Origin: M3007 sp031425035
GTDB lineage: Bacteria > Bacteroidota > Bacteroidia > Chitinophagales > Saprospiraceae
DNA: 64,000 nt
Assembly: GCA_031425035.1 (NCBI GenBank)
Contig: JANPIN010000129.1
Span: 62,001 to 126,000, forward strand
Direction of reading: 5' to 3'
Position 1 is the first letter of the stretch. Each line of letters begins with the position of its first letter. Positions 52,058-60,095 of the stretch are shown in pieces. Under the pieces are notes generated by a model that saw only the letters and a program-made list of their open reading frames with translations, had not been told where the DNA came from and ran no database searches. A program made the position numbers and the translations under genes.

Positions 52058-52501
52058 ATGATTAACAAAGTAACGCTTATTGGCCATCTGGGAGGAGATC
52101 CCGAGATTCGTCATCTGGAAGGCGGCAGTACCGTTGGCCGTTTTTCTCTGGCCACTAACGAAAATTACAAGGACAAAGAAGGCGCCTGGCAAAGTCGTAC
52201 CGAATGGCATAACATCGTCGTCTGGCGCGAGGATGCTGAACGGGCCGAAAAGATGCTGAAAAAAGGCATGCTGGTCTTTGTCGAAGGCAAAATTACTTAC
52301 CGGAAGTACACGGACAAGGACGGCATCGAACGCACCACCACCGATATTGTGGCTAATATATTCCGTACCTTAGAAAAACGGGAAGGCCAGAATATCGACA
52401 ACCGTTTCCCGAGTTCCGAACCGGCGGCTAAAAATGGGTCCATGCCGACAATCGAGGTTGCTGTTGCCAGTAACGCCGGGGATGACGATCTGCCGTTCTA
52501 A
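52058..52501 (+). CDS. ssb: Single-stranded DNA-binding protein
   Basis: The start is set at the ATG at 52058 (147 residues, 'MINKVTLIGHLGGDPEIR'); a frame open further upstream overlaps mutY and is not used. OB-fold: 'GRFSLATNENYKDKEGAWQSRTEWHNIVVW' (parts), 'GMLVFVEGKITYRKYTDKDG'. The acidic C-terminal tip 'DDDLPF' binds repair and replication partners. A strong terminator follows. Confidence 0.93.
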   Translation: MINKVTLIGHLGGDPEIRHLEGGSTVGRFSLATNENYKDKEGAWQSRTEWHNIVVWREDAERAEKMLKKGMLVFVEGKITYRKYTDKDGIERTTTDIVANIFRTLEKREGQNIDNRFPSSEPAAKNGSMPTIEVAVASNAGDDDLPF

Positions 52502-52529
52502 CGAAACACTTTTACTTCTTTAAAACCTC

Positions 52530-52567
52530 ACCTGAGCCGATGCTAGCGTCGGCTCAGGTTTTTTTTA
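52530..52567 (+). terminator. Terminator after ssb
   Basis: 'acctgagccga' (52530-52540) pairs perfectly with 'tcggctcaggt' (52549-52559) and runs into eight T. It ends 6 bp before the next gene, whose start is therefore the later ATG. Confidence 0.9.
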
Positions 52568-52572
52568 CCTCT

Positions 52573-53307
52573 ATGCGCGTTTCTATTTTCAGCGTTCTGC
52601 TGTTTTTCTTGATCATAGCGGCCTGCCAAAACCTGGGCAAGCGTGATATTCGGGCTTATTACTTCCCCGCCAAAGAACTTTATAAAGGCCAGGTGTATCA
52701 ATATGCGCTGACCCAAAACGGCAGTACCGCCGATGAATATTGGTACTACCGCTCCACCCTGCGTGATAGCGGCCTGTTCCTGACGGCCACCAACTACGAC
52801 CGGTATTTTCAGATCGATCAAATCACGACGGAAAAATTATTCGAGAGCGGCGCCGTCAGCCGCGACTACTACGTGTACGAGCCGGATACGGTGACCGGGA
52901 AGGCCAAACAGGCCAGGGCCGTCGTGGAGTCGCCCAATGTGTTCCCTTTCCAGGTGACCGATTCCCTGGGCGTGTTCCTTTTTCGCCTGCACTACGCACC
53001 TGCCAACGATACGGCCACCAAAATCTACGTGATCCGCAACCGCCGTTTTCTGGGCGACGCACCGGATTTCGAGTTGCAGGGCCGGAAATATGCCTGTATT
53101 CGCTTCGGTATTAAAGAGGTAGTGGGCAATGAAAAAGAAGGGGCTTCGGAAGTGGAAGGCCAGGGAGAAGAATGGTATGCCCAAGGCATTGGGCTGGTTT
53201 ATAGCCGCAAAGATTTTGGCGACTATCACCTGGAATCCCGTTTAATAAATCGGTTTCCCATGCAGGAGCTGGAAAAACGGGCCGGCAAACACTTTGGCCA
53301 GGAATGA
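52573..53307 (+). CDS. Lipoprotein of unknown function
   Basis: 244 residues starting at the ATG at 52573. An ATG at 52540 lies inside the ssb terminator and is rejected. N-terminus 'MRVSIFSVLLFFLIIAAC' is a lipoprotein signal with Cys18. The body looks beta-rich ('YFPAKELYKGQVYQYALTQNG', 'FLGDAPDFELQGRKYACIRFG') and ends 'AQGIGLVYSRKDFGDYHLESRL'. I do not recognise a family. It is convergent with the beta-helix gene, only 3 bp apart. Confidence 0.75.
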   Translation: MRVSIFSVLLFFLIIAACQNLGKRDIRAYYFPAKELYKGQVYQYALTQNGSTADEYWYYRSTLRDSGLFLTATNYDRYFQIDQITTEKLFESGAVSRDYYVYEPDTVTGKAKQARAVVESPNVFPFQVTDSLGVFLFRLHYAPANDTATKIYVIRNRRFLGDAPDFELQGRKYACIRFGIKEVVGNEKEGASEVEGQGEEWYAQGIGLVYSRKDFGDYHLESRLINRFPMQELEKRAGKHFGQE

Positions 53308-53310
53308 GGC

Positions 53311-55194
53311 TTATTTTTTTCGAAATTCAAATTTATAAGCCTTGCCTGCCGGCACCCGATCCCCGAATGCGGTCGTAATATCCATATCACCCACGTATTC
53401 AAATTCGATGTGCAAAGGCGGATTGTTCGGGTCGCGTTCCAGCACTATGCGGCCGGGCACCTGGCCTTCCTCATCGCTTACCCGCCCGGCGCCGTCGTGT
53501 TTGATCATTCGCCAGCTGCCGCGCGGCCCGGTAATCCTGACCACCACCTGGCGGCCATTGGCCGTGTCGAGGTCGGCTACGGCCACGGGGCGCAGAAAAT
53601 CGTAGGGCCCCCATTCCCCCATAATGATCGATTGCCGGCCCCGCACGTGATCGGCCGGCAACACGGCGAGCATGCCGTCTTTCAAGCTATCGGGTTCGTG
53701 TAAGTTACCATAAGGAGTCTGTAACGGGGCATACATATCCTCCGGGCGCTTTCCCGGGTGGCTGAAATTTACCCCCTGCCAGGGTTGGAGTTCCGGGTTC
53801 TGCCAAATCTGATCGACCTGGTTGGGCCGGCAATAAATATCATTCCGCAGGAAACGCAGTTTTTCGTTCGGCTGACTAACGGTCAGCAGCTGGTCAAAAA
53901 TAAAAAACAGGTTCTCTCCATTCACGGACACGTTTTGGGAGGCGCTGATTTTTAATGGATTGCGTACGCTGGCAAATACGTTCCGATCGATGCGGTGATC
54001 GCGGCTGCGGGTCTCCCGTTTCTGGGCGTAGCCCCAGTCTTTCGGTTGCTCGGCCCGCATCCAGACTTGTATGCCGGTGCTGTCGTTACTGAACAGATTT
54101 TGCAAAATAGTATCCTGCTGACCATGTTCGATGGCGATGCCCGTCTTGCAGTTGCTGATCAGGTTGCCGGAAATAAGTGACTCGTAGCTATATCCACCCC
54201 AAATGCCATAGGTGCACTCAGTGATCAGATTGCCCTGAATGCGGTTGCGGGAAAAGGTCACCTCCACGCCGTTGGTGGGCGCATAACTGAAATCATTACC
54301 AAAGATAAAATTGTCGTTACAACCGCCTTGTCCGGAATCCATCGTGCTTTGGCCGGCCCAGAGGAAGAAACCGTCGCCGGAATGCGTGGCGGAGTTGTAG
54401 GCGACGAGGTTATTATTGCATTGTTCAAACATTAAAATGCCCGCCGAATCCTGGCCGCGCTGATAAACGCCATGGGAATAGCCACGTACGTTCCAGTCTA
54501 ATAAATTGTGCATCAATCGATTGCGGCTGCTGCGGTAAAGCCCGATGCCCAGTCCGGAATTGAACTGGAACGTGTTGTTATACATCAGTCCGTCGTTGCA
54601 GCCCACCATCAGCAGCGCGTTTTGTCCGCCGGTGACGCGGCAGCCTTTGACCGTAGCGTGTTGGCAGGCATCGAGATAAATACCCGCCCCGTACCGCATC
54701 CATTCCTGATTTTCGTTGTGGTGATAGGTCAGCCAATCACTTTCGTCTTCTTTCTCCGGACTAGAGAGCAGCCGGGGGCGATAATTATAGGAAAAATCGC
54801 AGTTTTCCAGGCGGAGACTATCGGCGCCTTCGGCCAGCAGGGCTATTTTATACCCACTGGCGCGGGCGTTTTTCAAAGTGATGTTCTTGCCTTTTATGCG
54901 GATAGCCAGGCCGTAAAATCCATTGGGTTGAGTAGGACTGGTGGATCCCCGCAGTACCGCATTTTGAAAATCCACGGTTAAATGGTCGCCCTGAATGGTA
55001 ATGACCGGCAGCGACTTACCCGGATTAACCGGCGGTTGGAACGTATCGCCCGGGCTGCCGGTCAGCGCATAGATACCCGGTTTTACCCGACAGGACTGCT
55101 TGATGATCAGGCCTTTAGTCAGTGCGATTTCAGGGTTTTGAGCGGCGAGCAAATTACCGGCACAAAAGTAGAGAAGCAGGAGTAGTGGACGCAT
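53311..55194 (-). CDS. Secreted right-handed beta-helix (NosD-like) protein
   Basis: The start is set at the ATG at 55194 (627 residues), which opens a signal peptide ('MRPLLLLLYFCAGNLLAAQ'). A longer frame to 55275 runs into the palindromic repeat. Many short turns typical of parallel beta-helix proteins are present ('ITLKNARASGYKIALLAEGADSLRLENCDFS' in parts, 'NLVAYNSATHSGDGFFLWAG', 'RIQGNLITECTYGIWGGY', 'LISGNLISNCKTGIAIEHG'). These fold like polysaccharide lyases or NosD. A C-terminal domain (about 530-627) is of another type. It may bind or cut a polysaccharide; unproven. Confidence 0.78.
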   Translation of the reverse strand: MRPLLLLLYFCAGNLLAAQNPEIALTKGLIIKQSCRVKPGIYALTGSPGDTFQPPVNPGKSLPVITIQGDHLTVDFQNAVLRGSTSPTQPNGFYGLAIRIKGKNITLKNARASGYKIALLAEGADSLRLENCDFSYNYRPRLLSSPEKEDESDWLTYHHNENQEWMRYGAGIYLDACQHATVKGCRVTGGQNALLMVGCNDGLMYNNTFQFNSGLGIGLYRSSRNRLMHNLLDWNVRGYSHGVYQRGQDSAGILMFEQCNNNLVAYNSATHSGDGFFLWAGQSTMDSGQGGCNDNFIFGNDFSYAPTNGVEVTFSRNRIQGNLITECTYGIWGGYSYESLISGNLISNCKTGIAIEHGQQDTILQNLFSNDSTGIQVWMRAEQPKDWGYAQKRETRSRDHRIDRNVFASVRNPLKISASQNVSVNGENLFFIFDQLLTVSQPNEKLRFLRNDIYCRPNQVDQIWQNPELQPWQGVNFSHPGKRPEDMYAPLQTPYGNLHEPDSLKDGMLAVLPADHVRGRQSIIMGEWGPYDFLRPVAVADLDTANGRQVVVRITGPRGSWRMIKHDGAGRVSDEEGQVPGRIVLERDPNNPPLHIEFEYVGDMDITTAFGDRVPAGKAYKFEFRKK

Positions 55195-55240
55195 GTTCGG
55201 GTAGATAGTATAAAAATCGGCATGGAATGGCAAATATACT

Positions 55241-55423
55241 CCCTTGGTCTGACGACTTTTTTGTCGTCCGACCAATCATACGATCTACGTTAGGCGGGCT
55301 GACTGGGCCTTAGCGGTCACCCCCCTTGGTCTGACGACTTTTTTGTCGTCCGACCAATAACACGATCTACGTTGTGCAACAGCCTGAGCCTTAGCGGTCA
55401 GACGACAAAAAAGTCGTCGGACC
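55241..55423. repeat. Tandem ~82-bp repeats with GACGAC-T6-GTCGTC palindromes
   Basis: Two direct copies (55241-55320, 55323-55400) share 'cccttggtctgacgac' + T6 + 'gtcgtccgaccaat', 'cgatctacgtt' and 'ccttagcggtca'. Each has an inner palindrome with 6-7 bp arms 'gacgac'/'gtcgtc' extended by 'ggtc'/'gacc'. A third, inverted palindrome (55396-55423) lies inside the 3' end of psuG and supplies its last nine codons and stop. It could act as a terminator for psuG. Confidence 0.8.
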
Positions 55424-56344
55424 GCATGAAAGCCCCGCCATTTCCACCGCCACTTCTGCCGCTAAGCGGGCATTATTACACACCAGTTCAATATTGGCGG
55501 TCAGGCTTTTACCTGCGGTCAGCGCCTCCATTTTCGCCAGCAGATAGGGCGTGATCTCTTTGCCCTGGATCTGGGCGCGTTCAGCCTCGTCTAGCGCGGC
55601 GGCAATTGCATTTTCCATAAGGTGGCGGTCGAGTTGGTGTTCCGCCGGCACCGGATTGGCGATCAAAACCCCGCCGCCCAGTCCCATGGCCCATTTTGCG
55701 GCCAGCAGCCGGGCAATGTCAGCGGCACTCTCTATCCGGTAGTCTACACCAAAACCGCTGCTGCGTGTATAGAAGGCCGGAAATTCGTCGGTCTGGTAAC
55801 CCAGCACCGGTACGCCCAACGTCTCCAGGTACTCCAGCGTAAGGCCGATATCGAGAATGCTTTTCACGCCGGCGCAGACCACCGCTACGGCGCTGCGGGC
55901 AAGTTCCGGCAGATCGGCAGATATATCCATGCTCGTCGCAGCGCCCCGGTGTACCCCGCCAATACCGCCCGTGGCGAACACCCGGATGCCGGCCAGTTCA
56001 GCAATGATCATGGTCGACGCCACCGTGGTCGCCCCGTCCAGCCCGTGACTGACCAGGTAGGGCAGGTCGCGGCGGCTGGCTTTGGGGACGGTCATCCCCG
56101 CCCGGCCCAGCCGCTCCAGATCGTCGGGGGAGAGGCCCGCCCGCAGTTGACCGCCGAGGATGGCGCAGGTAGCGGGTACGGCGCCGGCGGCCCGCACCAG
56201 GTCCTCCACGCGGCGGGCCGTTTCCACATTTTGGGGGTAGGGCATGCCGTGGGTGATGATGGTACTCTCCAAAGCGACCACCGGACGGCGGTCTTCGAGG
56301 GCTGCACGGACCTCCGGAGTGGGGTTTAGGTAGTTATTTTTCAT
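55391..56344 (-). CDS. psuG: Pseudouridine-5'-phosphate glycosidase
   Basis: A 317-residue enzyme that splits pseudouridine 5'-phosphate into uracil and ribose-5-phosphate. Family motifs are 'PVVALESTIITHGMPYPQNVETA' (parts), 'GLDGATTVASTMIIAELAGI', 'VFATGGIGGVHRGA', 'SMDISADL', 'VVCAGVKSILDIGLTLEYLET' and 'GGGVLIANPVPAEHQL'. The final nine residues, 'GPTTFLSSD'-like, and the stop codon are encoded by the palindromic repeat at 55396-55423. The native end is probably somewhat different. The PfkB kinase at 56570, across the tRNA, could be the matching pseudouridine kinase (inference). Confidence 0.9.
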   Translation of the reverse strand: MKNNYLNPTPEVRAALEDRRPVVALESTIITHGMPYPQNVETARRVEDLVRAAGAVPATCAILGGQLRAGLSPDDLERLGRAGMTVPKASRRDLPYLVSHGLDGATTVASTMIIAELAGIRVFATGGIGGVHRGAATSMDISADLPELARSAVAVVCAGVKSILDIGLTLEYLETLGVPVLGYQTDEFPAFYTRSSGFGVDYRIESAADIARLLAAKWAMGLGGGVLIANPVPAEHQLDRHLMENAIAAALDEAERAQIQGKEITPYLLAKMEALTAGKSLTANIELVCNNARLAAEVAVEMAGLSCGPTTFLSSDR

Positions 56345-56363
56345 AAATAAAAATTTTCCGGCC

Positions 56364-56401
56364 CAAAGGTTGTGTTTTTGTTAGGTACAAAATTACCTTT
56401 G
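56364..56401. promoter_or_regulatory. Overlapping divergent promoters of psuG and tRNA-Asn
   Basis: Plus strand: TTG at 56370-56372, 21 bp, then 'TACCTTTG' at 56394-56401, matching the Bacteroidota consensus, for the tRNA. Minus strand: 'TTTTG' at 56388-56392, 16 bp, then 'AACCTTTG' (56371-56364), one mismatch, for psuG. The outer 'caaaggt'/'acctttg' ends are perfect inverted repeats. Confidence 0.55.
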
Positions 56402-56425
56402 CCGCCGCTTTTAGAGAAAGTGATT

Positions 56426-56502
56426 GCCTCCTTAGCTCAGTTGGTTAGAGCGGCGGACTGTTAATCCGTAGGTCAAAGGTTCAAGTCCTTTAGGAGGCGC
56501 CA
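56426..56502 (+). tRNA. tRNA-Asn (GTT)
   Basis: Acceptor 'gcctcct' pairs with 'aggaggc', followed by G and an encoded CCA (56500-56502). D-arm 'agctcagttggttagagc' is standard. Anticodon stem 'gcgga'/'tccgt' flanks the loop 'ctGTTaa' with GTT at 56460-56462. T-arm 'aaaggttcaagtccttt' has the usual GTTCAA. All arms are intact, so function is expected. A terminator follows at once. Confidence 0.95.
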
Positions 56503-56503
56503 T

Positions 56504-56532
56504 AAGCCATCGCAGTCGCGGTGGCTTTTTCT
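56504..56532 (+). terminator. Terminator of tRNA-Asn
   Basis: 'aagccatcgc' (56504-56513) pairs with 'gcggtggctt' (56518-56527) with one G-T, followed by a T-run that begins 2 bp after the encoded CCA. Confidence 0.85.
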
Positions 56533-56534
56533 TT

Positions 56535-56565
56535 TTGCCAAACATTCGCCCAGTCCTAATATTTG
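56535..56565 (+). promoter_or_regulatory. Promoter of the PfkB kinase
   Basis: 'TTTTTG' ends at 56537, then 19 bp, then 'TAATATTTG' (56557-56565), one base longer than consensus TAnnTTTG. The start codon follows 5 bp later, so the transcript would be almost leaderless. Confidence 0.4.
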
Positions 56566-56569
56566 CACC

Positions 56570-57478
56570 ATGAGCATAGTAGCCGTTGGTACCGTCGCTT
56601 TCGACGATATTGAAACGCCCGCTGGCCGCGCCGAAAAAGTGGTCGGTGGCGCCTGCACCTATATCGCCTTATCGGCTTCCTATTTTACCCATCCCATCAA
56701 TGTGGTGTCGGTGGTCGGCGATGACTTTCCGACCGAAACGCTGGACATGTTACAAAGTCGCGGCGCCAACCTGGATGGTTTGCAAATACGGGCCGGTGAA
56801 AAGTCCTTCTTCTGGGCGGGCCGGTACCACAACAACATGAACAACCGGGACACGCTCGATACCCAGCTCAACGTGCTGGCGACCTTCGACCCGGTGCTGC
56901 CGGCGAGCTATCGCAACACCGACTACCTGATGCTGGGCAATCTGACCCCGCAGGTGCAGTTGCAGGTCCTTTCCCAACTGGAGCGCCGCCCGAAGCTGGT
57001 GGTACTCGATACCATGAATTTCTGGATGGATGTAGCGCTGGACGATCTGAAAGTCGTGCTCCAGCAGGTAGACGTGCTGACGATCAATGATGAAGAGGCG
57101 CGGCAGCTATCGGGCACACATTCCCTGCTGCTGGCGGCGGAGATCATTCATGCAATGGGGCCCAAGTATTTGATCATTAAAAAAGGGGAACACGGCGCGC
57201 TGCTGTTTTCCGGACTGGAAAAATTTTATGCGCCTGCCCTGCCATTGGCGGAAGTGATCGACCCGACCGGCGCCGGAGATACCTTTGCCGGTGGATTTAT
57301 CGGTTATCTGGCCCAAACCGGCGATATCAGCTTCGCGAACATGAAACGCGCGGTGATCCATGGTTCGGCGATGGCCTCGTTTTGCGTGGAAAAATTCAGT
57401 ATTCAGCGGCTACAGGAATTGAATCAGGAAATGATTCGGGAACGGGTACAACAATTCGCCGATTTGGTGCATTTTTAA
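56570..57478 (+). CDS. PfkB-family carbohydrate/nucleoside kinase
   Basis: A 302-residue ribokinase-type kinase. 'VVGGACTYIALSASYF' (sugar site), 'VSVVGDDFPTETL', 'YLMLGNLTPQVQLQVLSQL', 'VLDTMNFWMDVALDDL', 'VDVLTINDEEARQLSG' and the PfkB signature 'DPTGAGDTFAGGFIGYL' near 228-245, with catalytic Asp in GAGD. The divergent psuG gene lies just across the tRNA, so pseudouridine kinase (PsuK) is one candidate. Ribokinase or adenosine kinase roles remain open. Confidence 0.88.
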   Translation: MSIVAVGTVAFDDIETPAGRAEKVVGGACTYIALSASYFTHPINVVSVVGDDFPTETLDMLQSRGANLDGLQIRAGEKSFFWAGRYHNNMNNRDTLDTQLNVLATFDPVLPASYRNTDYLMLGNLTPQVQLQVLSQLERRPKLVVLDTMNFWMDVALDDLKVVLQQVDVLTINDEEARQLSGTHSLLLAAEIIHAMGPKYLIIKKGEHGALLFSGLEKFYAPALPLAEVIDPTGAGDTFAGGFIGYLAQTGDISFANMKRAVIHGSAMASFCVEKFSIQRLQELNQEMIRERVQQFADLVHF

Positions 57479-57553
57479 AGAAAGCCCAGTCTACTCCCGT
57501 GGGAAGTTGGATGGGCCTGTCACCTCAACACTCAACCTTTCAACCGATTCGCT

Positions 57554-57871
57554 ATGTTTGGAGATCTTTTTGGCAACCTGCAAAAGCAGCAGGAAGAAAT
57601 GCAACAGAAACTGGCCACCATTTTCGTCGATGCTGAAGTCGGCGATGGCGCCGTGACGGTCAAAGCCGGGGCCGATATGCACGTGGAAAACATTAAAATC
57701 GACGCTACGAAACTCGACCTGACGGATACCGAGCAGCTCGAAGACCTCGTGCTGGAAGCCGTTAACCGCGCCCTGGAGCTGGCCAAGGAAAAAGCCGCCG
57801 TTGAAAGCGGTAAATTATTGCAGCAAATGATGCCACCCGGCGGTGATCTTGATTCGCTGCTGAAGATGTAA
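57554..57871 (+). CDS. YbaB/EbfC nucleoid-associated protein
   Basis: A 105-residue dimeric DNA-binding protein. 'MFGDLFGNLQKQQEEMQQKLATIFV' begins the family with its amphipathic helix. 'GDGAVTVKAGADMHVENIKID' gives the central sheet and 'DTEQLEDLVLEAVNRALELAKEK' the C-terminal helix. Length is normal. It compacts DNA and may influence transcription. In many genomes it lies by recR/dnaX; here it stands next to a T9SS type B gene. Confidence 0.88.
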   Translation: MFGDLFGNLQKQQEEMQQKLATIFVDAEVGDGAVTVKAGADMHVENIKIDATKLDLTDTEQLEDLVLEAVNRALELAKEKAAVESGKLLQQMMPPGGDLDSLLKM

Positions 57872-57946
57872 AATCAACGCCGCGTATAGTTTGGCATCTT
57901 CTTCGCTGGCAGAATTATCCACAGTTTCCAAAAACTCGATATCCGA

Positions 57947-59185
57947 ATGCGTATATTTTTCCTTTTCCTGCTGCTCGGTTTGCAATGTTCGCTTTCCGGG
58001 CAGACCGTTTCTGAAAAGCTGATCTCTTATTTTGCTTTTCAAAATTGCAAACTTTTTGATGATAGCGGCAATGGTTCCAGCGGCGCTATTCTGGGCGATA
58101 CCAACTGCGTATGCGGCGTACGCGACGACGCTTTGTATTTTGACGGCACCGGCGATGCCCTGTTACTGGTCGGGCCACTGGCGGATATCTTTACGACCAG
58201 TGATTTTTCGATTGGATTTTATATGCGGCCCGATACCAAGAGTACCAAATTGGTAGGCGGTTCGCAGGTGATCATGGCCAAACAGGCGGATTGCAGCACC
58301 AAAGATGCCTTTTGGGTGCGTTATTCCCAGGCAACGAACACTATTTCCTCGTCGATCAGCGAAAACGATTCCCTGATCGCTACGGTCCAGGCCAAAATGC
58401 CGGCCAATCGCTGCTGGTACTACATCACGCTGGTACGCAGCAACATGCGCTATTCCCTGTATGTAAACGGCGTGCTGCGCGATTCGAAAACCTCCTTCGC
58501 CCGGGTTGACCTGACTTCCACGTCGCCGCTAAAAATTGCCGAACCCGTTTGTCCGGTCGATCCTGCCTACCATGGCACGCTGGATGAACTGCGTTTTTAC
58601 AGCAAATCACTCAGTGTCGACGAAATCAATCGGCATAATCTGCGCCCCGATGAAATCCTGAACGGCGACACGCTCATTTATCTCGGCAACTCTTTTCAGA
58701 TCACCACGGCGGAATCCTGTGCGCAAAGTTTTAATTGGAAACCCCTGTTCAGCGGTGTTTCCCAGCCGGATTCTGCCAATCCGATGATCGCCCCGACCGC
58801 GCCCACTACTTATGTGCTGACGTCTACTTACGAAACCGATCTGGGGTTCTGCTCCTCCGTAGATAGTATAAACGTGCGCGTTATCGACCCCGACACCCTG
58901 GACTGTGATAAAATATTCATTCCTAATGCTTTCACACCAGGCAGTTCCGCCGGACGAAACGATGCATTCGGCATCAGCAACCCGTTTGCGGTCAATGAAT
59001 TTATTTCTTTTGAAATTTTCGATCGCTGGGGTGGCCGGGTCTTTTCCGGAGAGAACGCTTTTAGTCAGTGGGATGGGAAAGTTCAGGGGCAAGCACTTAA
59101 TCCCGGCGTGTATTTGTACCGGCTGTATTATAAATGCGAGGGCCAGGAAAAACTGAAAACCGGCAGTTTAACCCTGCTGCGATGA
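57947..59185 (+). CDS. LamG-domain protein with T9SS type B sorting domain
   Basis: A 412-residue exported protein. Signal peptide 'MRIFFLFLLLGLQCSLSGQ'. LamG/concanavalin-like domain about 25-220 ('FAFQNCKLFDDSGNGSSGAIL', 'LYFDGTGDALLLVGPLADIF', 'RFYSKSLSVDEINRHN'). An immunoglobulin-like stretch with Cys follows ('TYVLTSTYETDLGFCSSVDSI'). Then a gliding-motility (CHU_C, T9SS type B) domain: 'IFIPNAFTPGSSAGRNDAF', 'FEIFDRWGGRVFSGENAF', 'WDGKVQGQALNPGVYLY', ending 'LKTGSLTLLR'. It is exported across the outer membrane and attached or released; ligand unknown. Confidence 0.85.
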   Translation: MRIFFLFLLLGLQCSLSGQTVSEKLISYFAFQNCKLFDDSGNGSSGAILGDTNCVCGVRDDALYFDGTGDALLLVGPLADIFTTSDFSIGFYMRPDTKSTKLVGGSQVIMAKQADCSTKDAFWVRYSQATNTISSSISENDSLIATVQAKMPANRCWYYITLVRSNMRYSLYVNGVLRDSKTSFARVDLTSTSPLKIAEPVCPVDPAYHGTLDELRFYSKSLSVDEINRHNLRPDEILNGDTLIYLGNSFQITTAESCAQSFNWKPLFSGVSQPDSANPMIAPTAPTTYVLTSTYETDLGFCSSVDSINVRVIDPDTLDCDKIFIPNAFTPGSSAGRNDAFGISNPFAVNEFISFEIFDRWGGRVFSGENAFSQWDGKVQGQALNPGVYLYRLYYKCEGQEKLKTGSLTLLR

Positions 59186-59219
59186 GCAAAAGCGGGTTCT
59201 TCCAGCTGGTGGCATAAAG

Positions 59220-59256
59220 AAGCCCGGTGGCACGTTTGCTACCGGGCTTTTTTTTC
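59220..59256 (+). terminator. Terminator after the LamG/CHU_C gene
   Basis: 'aagcccggtggca' pairs with 'tgctaccgggctt' (one mismatch) and runs into eight T. It begins 35 bp after the stop. Confidence 0.85.
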
Positions 59257-59729
59257 ACTAAACCATTTCTATTGTATGAAGCAATTTAGTAGAATCGAAA
59301 CGTGTGCCAAGTTTTGCTGATCGGCGGTAAAGTCCATGTTATTTATACGCTTTACGGAAACTGCTGATATCCGACATTTGCCAGGCGCGTCCGGTAAGAT
59401 CCTAGCCTGACCCGTCGACACCCAACCGGGCATAAAAAGCCCTGTCTGAATATTGCTACTCAACAGGGACAAAACAAAAAACAAACACTATGAACAAATA
59501 TTAATTAGGATCAAAGAAGTGGGTAATCAGGGCGTAAGTACTAGCAAATGTATTGTAATTGCGTGTTTTGCCATTATAAAGTTTTCATATTTTAGGCGGT
59601 TTTATCAAATTTGCGCTCCCCGGCATGTTTCAGTCAATTTTAAAAAAAGCGTGAACCCATTCTTATCCGGGAGGTTTATGCTGTTAAATTTCCAAATCGA
59701 ACCCGGAGTTTTATTTTAATTAACTGGTT
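59257..59729. other. 473-bp AT-rich spacer
   Basis: Between the terminator and the cytochrome c gene. It is AT-rich, with a weak stem 'ccctgt'/'acaggg' around 59440-59467. A 'caaatttgcgc' word near 59604 is faintly like a TAnnTTTG box. No convincing gene; the longest frame (59453-59719) lacks coding character. Confidence 0.55.
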
Positions 59730-60080
59730 TTGAAGAAAATATACTTTTTTTTCCTGCTGATCTCCGTAACCGGCATGATCGCCTGCGAATCAGACGCGGA
59801 TACAATTGCCCGCCGTACAGCCGAAGCACAAAAGGCCGGCCAAAATGCTTCCGCACCGGACGGGATGGCCGTATTTCGACAAAATTGTGTGGTTTGCCAC
59901 GGAGCCGACGGCCGTCTGGGCCTGAACGGTGCAAAAGATCTGACCGTGAGCGTAGTTCCATTGCAAGAACGTATCGAAATCATTACCCATGGTAAAAACC
60001 TGATGACGCCATTCGGTACTATCTTGTCGCCCGCAGAAATAGCGGCCGTGGCGGCTTATACCGTCAGCCTGAAAAAGTAA
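59730..60080 (+). CDS. Cytochrome c lipoprotein
   Basis: A 116-residue protein that starts with TTG at 59730 ('KKIYFFFLLISVTGMIAC', a lipoprotein signal with Cys19). Heme-binding motif CxxCH appears as 'NCVVCHGADGRLG', and the distal Met is likely in 'GKNLMTPFGTILSPAE'. Ends 'VAAYTVSLKK'. It is a small monoheme cytochrome tethered to the membrane; the electron partners are not in view. TTG start is accepted because no ATG lies near. Confidence 0.82.
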   Translation: MKKIYFFFLLISVTGMIACESDADTIARRTAEAQKAGQNASAPDGMAVFRQNCVVCHGADGRLGLNGAKDLTVSVVPLQERIEIITHGKNLMTPFGTILSPAEIAAVAAYTVSLKK

Positions 60081-60095
60081 GTTGTTATTTTAAAC

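Noticed and set aside
52540..52572. Earlier ATG for the lipoprotein at 52573
   Set aside because: It lies inside the ssb terminator; the later ATG gives a proper lipoprotein signal.
59453..59719. 88-codon frame before the cytochrome c gene
   Set aside because: No coding character, no conserved motif, AT-rich spacer sequence.
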